The notes: generated by a model not told the origin, from the letters alone. A stretch of DNA of 6,088 bases from Spirochaetales bacterium (GCA_022784805.1 JALFYG010000264.1:1-6088), one strand, 5' to 3'. Shown: positions 1-5,740, numbered from the stretch's first letter. Made by a program: numbers and translations.

Positions 1-73
1 AACAATTGAGGCATTCATTTTTCAGCCTTACATCCTCCACCTTGAAAGGTGGAAGCTTTACGGCTGTTTTTCT
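1..73 (-). mobile_element. Left end of an IS200/IS605-family insertion sequence (partial)
   Basis: Read on the minus strand, MATE coding sequence stops at TTAC (77-74) and unrelated sequence begins. That sequence has a 5-bp outer stem CAGCC/GGCTG around a perfect 7-bp hairpin with a 4-base loop, and the hexamer GTAAAG (61-56) lies just 5' of the inner hairpin. From family knowledge, single-strand transposons of the IS608 type insert 3' of TTAC, and a short guide (AAAG in IS608, from memory) 5' of the left-end hairpin pairs with that cleavage site. Here GTAAAG is fully complementary to CTTTAC at the junction. A possible start of the element's first gene is the ATG at 18-16, seven bases after AAGG, but only six codons are visible, so tnpA and tnpB cannot be told apart. 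The element continues beyond the left edge. No transposase is seen, so the call rests on the junction and the hairpin. Confidence 0.6.
23..66 (-). repeat. Nested hairpin of the putative IS left end
   Basis: The outer arms are CAGCC (23-27) and GGCTG (62-66). The inner arms are TCCACCT (36-42) and AGGTGGA (47-53), around a 4-base loop. The internal-loop strands 28-35 and 54-61 each contain TTAC on the plus strand. There is no T-run after it on either strand, so it does not look like a terminator. A competing pairing, AGCTTTAC (54-61) with GTAAAGCT (74-81), joins the element to the flanking MATE sequence. That is what guide-to-target pairing would look like. Confidence 0.6.
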
Positions 74-175
74 GTAAAGCTGTTGGAAAAGCTGACCGGC
101 TATCAAAGGAAGAGCAAAAATGAGTATTTGGGGTAGTATCTCCCCTTTGGTCATATCTCTCTCGCCCTTTTTCAT
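74..175 (-). pseudogene. MATE-family multidrug/cation antiporter, N-terminal fragment, probably IS-disrupted
   Basis: The gene reads from ATG at 175-173 for 34 codons. A second in-frame ATG at 154-152 begins MTKGEILPQILIFALPLIAG, followed by QLFQQLY. The pattern 'MT.G.I...I..FALPL..G...QQLY' is the classic start of MATE exporters, inner-membrane proteins of about 450 residues with 12 helices that exchange Na+ or H+ for drugs and metabolites. Family members normally continue with N-[TM]-[VA]-D and a Val/Gly-rich stretch. Here the frame stays open to the edge, but the residues after Tyr34 (RKTAVKLPPF and on) are charged and unlike any MATE helix. GGAAGG (186-181) lies five bases before the start, and a good promoter lies upstream, so this was a functional 5' end. 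The rest of the gene should lie beyond the element, off the left edge. The alternative, a chimeric junction or assembly error, cannot be excluded. Confidence 0.72.
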
Positions 176-197
176 TTTCACCTTCCCTCACCTGTCT

Positions 198-225
198 ATC
201 ATAGTCAAAAAAGAAACAATATCAA
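198..225 (-). promoter_or_regulatory. Sigma-70-type promoter of the MATE gene
   Basis: On the minus strand TTGATA (225-220) and TATGAT (203-198) are separated by 16 bases. Each box differs from consensus at one position. Transcription would start near 191, leaving a leader of roughly 15 bases that carries the GGAAGG ribosome binding site. Confidence 0.6.
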
Positions 226-257
226 GGTAGGTTAGATGATGTGGCTTATTGCCTTTT

Positions 258-319
258 TTAATGGGTTCACTTTCCTTTTATGGGAAAATTAGTTATCTAT
301 AGAAGAATAAACCCATTAA
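258..319. repeat. Perfect 10-bp inverted repeat upstream of the aldo/keto reductase
   Basis: TTAATGGGTT (258-267) and AACCCATTAA (310-319) are exact reverse complements, with centres 52 bp apart. A small 5-bp hairpin, TTTCC/GGAAA (271-275 and 283-287), lies between them. The right arm ends three bases before the GGAGG of the reductase. It may be a two-site operator or an mRNA stem next to the ribosome binding site. No convincing -35/-10 pair was found for the reductase; TATAGA at 298-303 is the best -10 guess. Confidence 0.5.
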
Positions 320-322
320 TCT

Positions 323-338
323 GGAGGATTTAGATTTG
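323..338 (+). promoter_or_regulatory. Ribosome binding site that fixes a TTG start
   Basis: GGAGG at 323-327 stands eight bases before TTG at 336. There is no ATG at suitable spacing, and the codons after TTG fit the family N-terminus (an early GLGFGMMRLP-like motif), so TTG is the start. Confidence 0.75.
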
Positions 339-1451
339 GATAAAACTATAGGAAGACTTGGATTTGGAATGATGAGGCTCCCCAAAAAAGGAGATGGATT
401 CGATATCGAAGAAGTAAAAAAACTTGTAGATGCCTTTATGGTTTCCCGTTTTAATTACTTCGACACCGCCTTTGCATACCCGGGAAACGAAGAGGTCGTG
501 AAAGCTGCTCTCGTTGACCGTTATCCCAGAAAGTCTTACTACCTAGCTACCAAATGCGCAATCTGGTCAGGTTGTAATAGTAAAGAGGATGCAGAAAGAG
601 AGCTGGATATATCTCTTGAACGCACCGGTGCAGGCTACTTCGACTTCTATCTATTGCACTCTCTCAATAAGGAAAGCGCAGCGAAATTCGATGAGTGGGG
701 CCTTTGGGAGTATTTATTGAAGAAGAAAGAAGAGGGACTGATCAAGCACCTTGGTTTCTCTTTTCATGACACTCCTGAGGTCTTGGATGATATTCTTAAC
801 AAGCATCCTGAAGCTGAATTTGTACAGCTCCAGCTTAACTGGGCTGATTGGGAGAACCCGAAGGTCCAGTCTAGAGGATGCTGGGAAGTTGCAAGAAAGC
901 ACAACAAAGATATCATCGTAATGGAGCCAGTCAAGGGAGGACTCCTTGCAGATCCCCATCCAGACGTAAAGAAGGTCTTTACTGATGCTGATCCAAATGC
1001 TTCCCCTGCTTCTTGGGCCATTAGATTCGCAGCTTCCCTCGATGGAGTCATAACTGTTCTCTCTGGAATGAACACCATGGAGATGCTGGGAGATAACGTT
1101 AAGACAATGTGGAACTTCCAGGGTCTCACAGAGAGCCAGAAGGCAACTATCGAGAAAGCAAGAGAAGTCTTTACATCCCTTCCTTCTATTCCTTGCACCA
1201 AGTGTGACTACTGTGCAAAGGTGTGCCCAATGAATATTGGAGTCAGCGGAACTTTCGCCGCCCTCAACACTGTTCTTCTCTATAACAATCCTGACAAGGC
1301 AAAGGAACAATACAAAGCCCAGGTGACAAACAAAGGAAAGAAGAGTCCTGAGAAGTGCATTAAGTGTGGAAAGTGCGAAGAGGCATGTCCACAGCATATT
1401 TCCATCCGAGATAACCTGGAGAAGGCCCAAGAGTTATTACAATTAAGTTAA
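336..1451 (+). CDS. Aldo/keto reductase with C-terminal 4Fe-4S ferredoxin domain
   Basis: A 371-residue cytosolic oxidoreductase of the COG1453 type: an aldo/keto reductase TIM barrel followed by a two-cluster ferredoxin tail. The full catalytic tetrad of the superfamily is visible: Asp43 and Tyr48 (FDTAFAY), Lys73 (ATK) and His108 (LLH). Near the C-terminus are two CxxCxxCxxxCP motifs, Cys287/290/293/297 and Cys341/344/347/351, each able to hold a 4Fe-4S cluster. The early GFGMMRLP motif and the overall length are normal for this group. The fusion is common in anaerobes and suggests electron transfer between a flavoprotein or ferredoxin and a carbonyl substrate, but no substrate can be read from the sequence. 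The start is TTG, supported by GGAGG eight bases upstream. The gene stands alone: a divergent exporter fragment lies upstream and a terminator follows directly. Confidence 0.9.
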   Translation: MDKTIGRLGFGMMRLPKKGDGFDIEEVKKLVDAFMVSRFNYFDTAFAYPGNEEVVKAALVDRYPRKSYYLATKCAIWSGCNSKEDAERELDISLERTGAGYFDFYLLHSLNKESAAKFDEWGLWEYLLKKKEEGLIKHLGFSFHDTPEVLDDILNKHPEAEFVQLQLNWADWENPKVQSRGCWEVARKHNKDIIVMEPVKGGLLADPHPDVKKVFTDADPNASPASWAIRFAASLDGVITVLSGMNTMEMLGDNVKTMWNFQGLTESQKATIEKAREVFTSLPSIPCTKCDYCAKVCPMNIGVSGTFAALNTVLLYNNPDKAKEQYKAQVTNKGKKSPEKCIKCGKCEEACPQHISIRDNLEKAQELLQLS

Positions 1452-1462
1452 ATATTTGAAAG

Positions 1463-1510
1463 AAGCCATGTAGTTTTTCAAATGAAAGAGAAATACATGG
1501 CTTTTTCTTT
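1463..1510 (+). terminator. Rho-independent terminator of the reductase gene
   Basis: AAGCCATGTA (1463-1472) pairs perfectly over 10 bp with TACATGGCTT (1494-1503), followed by a T-rich tract (TTTTTCTTTC). The loop can fold further through TTTC/GAAA. It separates the reductase from the mutase operon, whose promoter must then lie at about 1511-1560. No clean -35/-10 pair is evident there, only AT-rich TAAGATATAT near 1545-1554. Confidence 0.8.
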
Positions 1511-1575
1511 CGTAAGTGAAAATATTCTTTGCTATTCTTTCGTTTAAGATATATCCTTTCTGTAAGGAGACGAAA

Positions 1576-3108
1576 ATGAAAGATCTCAATTTAGGAATGT
1601 TCAAACCCTACGATATCAGGACAAAGATAGAAAAGCTCTCAGACGAGAATCTCTCAAGGCTATCAGAGAGTGTAGCCTTATATTATAAAAACACTCTTTC
1701 TGCAGATTCCGTAGTCCTTTGTAGGGACGCTCGTCTCTATGCTCCTAAAGTGGTGGAGAGTCTGAAGAATGCTCTGACAAGAGCTGGAATCCGAGTGCTA
1801 TTGAATCCTCTCCCTATCTCCACTTGTCAGTTCTATTACTCATGTATGGAGAATCCAACGTCCGGCGGAATCATGGTCACCGCTTCCCATAACCCTGGCT
1901 CCTACATAGGCCTCAAGCTTATGGCGCCAGGCCTCTTTCCTCTTGCAATGGGTTGTGGCCCGGAAGGTGGAATTACAAAGATAAAAGAAATCTATCTATC
2001 GGAAGAAAAGCTTAAAGAGGGAAAGAAAGGATCCACCGAGATAATCAACTATCTTAAGGAGTATATCGCTTACTCAATGAAGCTTGCAGGTGTGGAGGAT
2101 GGAAGCCTCAAGGGAATGAAGATTCTTCTTGAGTTCCTCTCTGGAAGCGCAGGCACAGAGATTGCCATGGCCTTTGAGAAGGCTGGGGCTGAGATAGAGG
2201 CAAGAAACATCGTTCCTAACGGCCTCTTTCCTGGAGGAGACCCTAACCCTATCATCGAATCATCAATCGCTCCTGCAAGAAAGAAAATGAGGGAAGGGGA
2301 TTATGACATAGGCTTCTGTTTCGATGGCGACGGCGACAGACTGGATTTGATGTATAGTGATGGAAAGCAGATAGTGCCTGGATTGAATATGGCCCTTATC
2401 GCTCCACGCTTATTGGAGTTATATGGAGGGGAAAAGAAAGACTTCTACGCAGATGTAAAGGCGATCCCTATCTCCCTCTTGGAAATGGCAAAGAGCGGGG
2501 CGAAAATACACATCATCAGAAATGGTCACTCATTTATAAAGGCAAAGCTGAGAGAGAATTGTGATAAGGGCTACTTTGCCTCGGAGGAAGAGTCCGCCCA
2601 CTATTATATGAACTTCCCTTATGACATCGATGACCACTCAAAGGGATATGCCGCTGTTGAGAACACTCTCTTCTTCGCCCTTGTCACTGCAAAGGCTTAT
2701 AAAGACAATCCCGATGAATATAAGAGAATCCACGAACTGGAAGGAAGCCTGTTCAGGGAAAGAGAGTGGCCTTTGATGTGCGAAGCAGCTCCGGAGAAGA
2801 TGCCTGAAATCATGGATAGGGTTGAAAAGAGAATGGGAGAGCTGGGCGCAACCATCATCAAGACAATGGATGACACAAGCGATCTTGACGCCACTCTCAT
2901 GAGGTTCAACCTTCCTGTCTCTTTCGATATTTCCACAGATCTTAATGGAAAGATTTGGGCACAGGTTGCACAGAGAATAAGCCGTAGCGAGGATGCTATG
3001 TGTCGCTGGGAAGTTGTGTCAAACAGCAAAGAAGAGTGCGACAGGTTAAATGGAGAAGTAAAGAACATTACGGATGAGTATGTGAAAGCTGGATTAGCGA
3101 AATATTGA
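1576..3108 (+). CDS. Phosphomannomutase/phosphoglucomutase-like alpha-D-phosphohexomutase
   Basis: A 510-residue cytosolic enzyme expected to interconvert sugar 1- and 6-phosphates (mannose or glucose), feeding nucleotide-sugar synthesis or glycolysis. The superfamily's parts occur in order: FKPYDIR near residues 9-15, the phosphoserine loop TASHNP with Ser104, the Mg-binding DGDGDR at 250-255, a sugar-recognition loop EEESAH at 337-342 (family GE.SGH), and a C-terminal phosphate loop around 467-477. Two loops deviate. The sugar loop has Ala341 where Gly is usual. The phosphate loop reads R-I-S-R-S-E-D instead of R-x-S-[NG]-T-E-P. So substrate choice may differ from textbook PMM/PGM. At 510 residues it is longer than the usual 450-470. 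I chose ATG 1576 because AAGGAG (1564-1569) lies six bases before it. An in-frame GTG at 1516 has no ribosome binding site and sits at the terminator. A DeoR regulator follows after six bases in the same frame. Confidence 0.88.
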   Translation: MKDLNLGMFKPYDIRTKIEKLSDENLSRLSESVALYYKNTLSADSVVLCRDARLYAPKVVESLKNALTRAGIRVLLNPLPISTCQFYYSCMENPTSGGIMVTASHNPGSYIGLKLMAPGLFPLAMGCGPEGGITKIKEIYLSEEKLKEGKKGSTEIINYLKEYIAYSMKLAGVEDGSLKGMKILLEFLSGSAGTEIAMAFEKAGAEIEARNIVPNGLFPGGDPNPIIESSIAPARKKMREGDYDIGFCFDGDGDRLDLMYSDGKQIVPGLNMALIAPRLLELYGGEKKDFYADVKAIPISLLEMAKSGAKIHIIRNGHSFIKAKLRENCDKGYFASEEESAHYYMNFPYDIDDHSKGYAAVENTLFFALVTAKAYKDNPDEYKRIHELEGSLFREREWPLMCEAAPEKMPEIMDRVEKRMGELGATIIKTMDDTSDLDATLMRFNLPVSFDISTDLNGKIWAQVAQRISRSEDAMCRWEVVSNSKEECDRLNGEVKNITDEYVKAGLAKY

Positions 3109-3114
3109 TTTGTA

Positions 3115-3888
3115 ATGTATTATGTATCTATGGATATAAACGGAAGAAGAGAAGAGATACTTAGAATTCTTGGTGACAGAGAGTATGTCACGGTAGAAGA
3201 GTTTTCCAAGGTGCTGGGAGTAAGTGCCGTCACCATCAGGACAGACCTTTCTGCCCTGGAAGAGAGTGGCTTTCTGATCAGAACCCATGGTGGCGCTATG
3301 AAAAATAGCAAAAAGGGTGAAGCAAGACTTATTTCCAATACTATGATTGAAAATGAAGAAGAGAAAAGAGCTCTTGCTGAAAGGGCAGCTTCTCTCATCA
3401 GGCCAGGCAACACCATCATCATCGATTCCGGTTCCACTACGATTCACCTTATTGAGCATTTGAAGGGTAAGAATATTACAGTCGTTACAAATAATATCTT
3501 GGCTCTCGATAAGCTAAAAAATGAAGACGACATTAAGATAGTTGCCTTGGGAGGAAGCTTGAGGCGTGAATCCATGGGTACTGTGGGACCATTGGCAGAA
3601 ACAGCTGTGAAGTCTATGAATGTGGACATATACTTTATGGGCGCCGCAGCTTATGATCGCTCCAATATCACTTCTTCCGATATGAATGAAGCTGTCTTGA
3701 AAAGAGACATGATAGAAGCCTCAGACAAGGTGGTCTTCCTTGCTGACTCATCAAAGTTTGGTAAGAAAGCCTTCTCGAAAATATGCACATGGCATGATAT
3801 AGATGCCTTCGTTTCAGAAAAAGTAGATCCTGACTTCAGACGTGAACTTGAAGAGATGGGTGTGGAAGTGTTGGCATCGGATGACTAA
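3115..3888 (+). CDS. DeoR-family transcriptional repressor
   Basis: A 257-residue cytosolic DNA-binding regulator. The N-terminal winged helix-turn-helix spans residues 11-62, beginning RREEILRIL, with recognition-helix region VSAVTIRTDLSALEESG and the family signature IRTHGGA. The C-terminal sensor domain (about 80-235) has the sugar-phosphate-binding features of DeoR proteins: IDSGSTT at 103-109, TNN at 125-127, GG at 146-147, Glu192 and Lys196/Arg197, and ADSSKFG at 210-216. Such proteins typically repress sugar or nucleoside operons until a phosphorylated intermediate binds. The start is uncertain. ATG 3115 and in-frame ATG 3130 both lack a Shine-Dalgarno site. I prefer 3115 because translation could re-initiate after the mutase stop at 3106-3108. 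ATG 3130 (MDINGRREE) fits the usual short N-terminus better. Co-transcription with the mutase suggests its ligand is a hexose or pentose phosphate, which is inference. Confidence 0.9.
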   Translation: MYYVSMDINGRREEILRILGDREYVTVEEFSKVLGVSAVTIRTDLSALEESGFLIRTHGGAMKNSKKGEARLISNTMIENEEEKRALAERAASLIRPGNTIIIDSGSTTIHLIEHLKGKNITVVTNNILALDKLKNEDDIKIVALGGSLRRESMGTVGPLAETAVKSMNVDIYFMGAAAYDRSNITSSDMNEAVLKRDMIEASDKVVFLADSSKFGKKAFSKICTWHDIDAFVSEKVDPDFRRELEEMGVEVLASDD

Positions 3889-3905
3889 GAATCTTTTGAG
3901 ATTCT
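3888..3905 (+). other. Small hairpin at the stop codon of the DeoR gene
   Basis: AGAATC (3888-3893) and GATTCT (3900-3905) form a perfect 6-bp stem with loop TTTTGA. It starts on the last base of the stop codon and lies five bases before the main terminator. It may stabilise the mRNA 3' end or be incidental. Confidence 0.4.
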
Positions 3906-3910
3906 GTAGT

Positions 3911-3933
3911 AAAGGGGTTTCGGCCCCTTTTTT
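3911..3933 (+). terminator. Rho-independent terminator of the mutase-DeoR operon
   Basis: AAAGGGG (3911-3917) and CCCCTTT (3924-3930) form a GC-rich 7-bp stem with loop TTTCGG, running into T-residues through 3933. It faces the tRNA terminator on the opposite strand, so the two units converge cleanly. Confidence 0.88.
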
Positions 3934-3943
3934 GTATGCAAAC

Positions 3944-3970
3944 AAAAAAGCGATGCATTTCTGCACCGCT
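3944..3970 (-). terminator. Rho-independent terminator of tRNA-Asn
   Basis: On the minus strand AGCGGTGCA (3970-3962) and TGCATCGCT (3957-3949) form a 9-bp stem with one G-U pair and a GAAA tetraloop. Six T follow (A-run 3944-3949 on the plus strand). It begins seven bases after the tRNA 3' end. Confidence 0.88.
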
Positions 3971-3976
3971 TATTCG

Positions 3977-4049
<73 letters not shown>

Positions 4050-4069
4050 ATGTATCTCGAACACACAAG

Positions 4070-4098
4070 ACTCTAAAGGAAACACAAATTTCTGTCAA
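4070..4098 (-). promoter_or_regulatory. Strong promoter of tRNA-Asn
   Basis: On the minus strand a perfect TTGACA (4098-4093) is 17 bases from TAGAGT (4075-4070). This is near-consensus, as expected for a stable-RNA gene. Transcription should start near 4063, giving a leader of about 14 bases before the mature 5' end at 4049. Confidence 0.85.
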
Positions 4099-4241
4099 TA
4101 AGTTTTTTGATTCTTTTGAGTTTTGTTTTCAAAGAAAGCTCTTTTTTTATGGTCTATATGGTACGGATTTATAGCCATTTGCTTTTTGTAGAAGAAAATA
4201 TATGGTTTGAACAAAAATTCTAATAAACATTATCCTTTGAT

Positions 4242-4269
4242 AAAAAAGGCCCATGTTTTGCCATGGACC
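4242..4269 (-). terminator. Rho-independent terminator of the ammonia-lyase gene
   Basis: On the minus strand GGTCCATG (4269-4262) and CATGGGCC (4255-4248) form an 8-bp stem with one U-G pair and a 6-base loop, followed by six T (A-run 4242-4247). It lies 23 bases after the stop codon. Confidence 0.87.
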
Positions 4270-4292
4270 AAATATCAAAATAAAGATGAACC

Positions 4293-5537
4293 TTATCTTC
4301 TTGTTCTATATTCTCTTGGAACTGGATCCTGACCATCCCAGATGATTCTTCTGAAGTGCTTTGGATCTGTGTTTCCTTCTGTATTGATCATGAATACGAG
4401 AGAGTCTTCATTCAATCCGAGAGCATTCTTCAAATTCTCATCTGTGTTTTCTGTCATCAAAGAATACAAAGCTCCAAGTGGAACAGCTCCGCTTTCACCA
4501 CTGATGATGAATGGGTCACCCTTAAGTGGACAAGAAAGAATTCTCATTCCTCTTGCTGCAATGTAATCTGGAACTTCCATGAAAATGTCTCCGTTGCCAT
4601 TGAGAACCTTGAAAGCAAGTGGGGAAGGATCGCCACAAGCAAGACCAGCCATGATAGTATCAAGATTACCCTTGACGCTGTGACACTTGCCGTCACCAGC
4701 CTTGATAGATTCATAGACACATGGAGCCTTATCTGGCTCAACGATTACGAAGAGAGGAGGATTCTCTGGAAAGAGTGCAGTGTAGAAACCGACAACAGCA
4801 CCTGCGAGAGCTCCGACACCAGCCTGGACAAATACGTGGGTAGGCTTCTGGATTCCCATACCAGCAAACTGTTCCTGACACTCAAGAAGCATTGATGTAT
4901 AACCCTGCATGATCCAAGTAGGAATCTCTGTGTATCCATCCCAAGATGTGTCAGAGACAACATACCAGCCATTCTCCTCGGCATCCTTTGCAGCTCTTCT
5001 TACAGCATCATCATAGTTGCCGTCAACGACTGTTACAGTTGCGCCATACTTCTTGATGGCATCGATTCTTGCCTGGCTTGTTTCTGAGTGGACATAGATC
5101 TGACACTTGTGTCCAAGCATGTTTGCAGCCCAAGCCAAACCTCTTCCATGGTTACCGTCAGTTGCAGAGCAGAATGTGATGTCACCGACTTTGTCGTGGC
5201 ATTCTTTGCTGATCAAGTATTCGAAGGAGAGTTCCTTGTCTTCCATACCAAGAAGCTTCTTCATAAAGCGATAGATGGCAAAAGATCCACCCATGACCTT
5301 GAATGAGTTAAGCTCAAGTCTCTGAGCCTCATCCTTGATGTAGATTCCACCTACGCCTAGCATGTGTGCAAGGTTAGGAAGAGCCTCAAGTGGAGTCATC
5401 TTGTATCCAGGAATCTGTCTGTGGAACTTTCTTGCTTCTCTTGCTACTGAGACAGGAAAGAGTTCTTTTGCCAAAGCCTGGTCTTTCTTTGAAACATCTC
5501 CGTTATTGTGGATTATGTAATGGTAATCGTTGTTCAT
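4293..5537 (-). CDS. Diaminopropionate ammonia-lyase (PLP-dependent)
   Basis: A 414-residue cytosolic enzyme of the YgeX family, EC 4.3.1.15. It splits 2,3-diaminopropionate (D and L in the enterobacterial enzymes) into pyruvate and two ammonia, supplying carbon and nitrogen and removing a toxic amino acid. It is a fold-type II PLP protein. Lys80 in NSFKVMGG is the Schiff-base lysine. Asp127 in TDGNHG and Asp196 in SDTSWDGY correspond, by my reading, to the two catalytic acids known in the E. coli enzyme (Asp120 and Asp189). QAGVGALAG at 238-246 is the glycine loop for the PLP phosphate. The end TEGNTD at 386-391 and the overall length are family-typical. ATG 5537 is preceded at seven bases by GAGG (5548-5545). 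No partner gene (carbamoyltransferase, hydantoinase or permease) adjoins it, unlike the E. coli purine-catabolism cluster. It has its own promoter, repeats and terminator, so it is monocistronic. Confidence 0.93.
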   Translation of the reverse strand: MNNDYHYIIHNNGDVSKKDQALAKELFPVSVAREARKFHRQIPGYKMTPLEALPNLAHMLGVGGIYIKDEAQRLELNSFKVMGGSFAIYRFMKKLLGMEDKELSFEYLISKECHDKVGDITFCSATDGNHGRGLAWAANMLGHKCQIYVHSETSQARIDAIKKYGATVTVVDGNYDDAVRRAAKDAEENGWYVVSDTSWDGYTEIPTWIMQGYTSMLLECQEQFAGMGIQKPTHVFVQAGVGALAGAVVGFYTALFPENPPLFVIVEPDKAPCVYESIKAGDGKCHSVKGNLDTIMAGLACGDPSPLAFKVLNGNGDIFMEVPDYIAARGMRILSCPLKGDPFIISGESGAVPLGALYSLMTENTDENLKNALGLNEDSLVFMINTEGNTDPKHFRRIIWDGQDPVPREYRTRR

Positions 5538-5554
5538 ATTTTGACCTCGATTTA

Positions 5555-5571
5555 TTGTTGCGTTTTGTTGC
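5555..5571 (-). promoter_or_regulatory. Putative downstream operator: two GCAACAA heptamers at +1
   Basis: On the minus strand GCAACAA-N3-GCAACAA (5571-5565 and 5561-5555). The 10-bp period puts both heptamers on the same face of the helix. The site begins at the predicted transcription start of the lyase, so a bound protein would block initiation or clearance. Its mirror site lies upstream of the promoter. Confidence 0.6.
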
Positions 5572-5578
5572 TACGTAT

Positions 5579-5606
5579 ATGATACACGTTAAGAAAATAA
5601 ATGCAA
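5579..5606 (-). promoter_or_regulatory. Promoter of the diaminopropionate ammonia-lyase gene
   Basis: On the minus strand TTGCAT (5606-5601) and TATCAT (5584-5579) are 16 bases apart, each with two mismatches or fewer to consensus. The start site would be near 5572, giving a leader of about 35 bases. Confidence 0.6.
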
Positions 5607-5615
5607 GAAGCCTAT

Positions 5616-5632
5616 GCAACAAATTGCAACAA
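5616..5632 (+). promoter_or_regulatory. Putative upstream operator: two GCAACAA heptamers
   Basis: On the plus strand GCAACAA (5616-5622) and GCAACAA (5626-5632) are separated by ATT, the same N3 spacing as the downstream site but in the opposite orientation. Relative to the predicted lyase start it covers about -45 to -61. Centre-to-centre distance to the downstream site is 61 bp, close to six helical turns, so DNA looping is possible. Confidence 0.6.
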
Positions 5633-5731
5633 ACTCAAGTTTTTCCAATGTAAATATTTATGTTTTCATTGTACAAAAAAGGCTTCTCTTTCGAAATTGC
5701 CAACAGATAACCCCCAAAAATCATTATTTCA

Positions 5732-5740
5732 TGCTAAAAT
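5732..5740 (+). promoter_or_regulatory. Extended -10 promoter of the PGM2-like mutase
   Basis: TG-N-TAAAAT (5732-5740) is an extended -10 element. No good -35 is present at 16-18 bp, which such promoters tolerate. The start would be near 5747, with a 40-base leader ending in the AGGAGG ribosome binding site at 5776-5781. Confidence 0.5.

Noticed and set aside
2..136. Plus-strand frame open from the left edge to TAG at 134-136 (44 codons), which could be the C-terminus of an upstream gene.
   Set aside because: The opposite strand of the same bases carries a recognisable MATE N-terminus with promoter and ribosome binding site, so the plus frame is a shadow.
1516..1575. In-frame GTG at 1516 that would extend the mutase by 20 residues.
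   Set aside because: It lacks a Shine-Dalgarno site and starts right after the terminator T-tract. ATG 1576 has AAGGAG at ideal spacing and begins the family-like N-terminus.
4112..4147. Possible plus-strand hairpin (GAGTTT against AAAGCTC with a bulge) followed by seven T.
   Set aside because: The stem is short, bulged and AT-rich, and no plus-strand transcript is expected here after the strong terminator at 3911-3933.
4149..4223. A 24-codon plus-strand reading frame in the gap after the tRNA promoter.
   Set aside because: No ribosome binding site, no recognisable composition, and it runs against the flanking minus-strand units.
4342..4895. Plus-strand open frames inside the ammonia-lyase gene.
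   Set aside because: They are antisense to a gene with all catalytic motifs and give compositionally odd proteins with no recognisable domain.
5651..5676. Short palindromes TAAATATTTA (5651-5660) and TTGTACAA (5669-5676) between the divergent genes.
   Set aside because: They are short and sit in AT-rich sequence, so they are compatible with chance and were not called as operators.
5606..5687. AGAAGCCT (5606-5613) and AGGCTTCT (5680-5687) as an 8-bp inverted repeat.
   Set aside because: The arms are 66 bases apart, there is no T-run or supporting structure, and it may be coincidental in a 250-base intergenic region.
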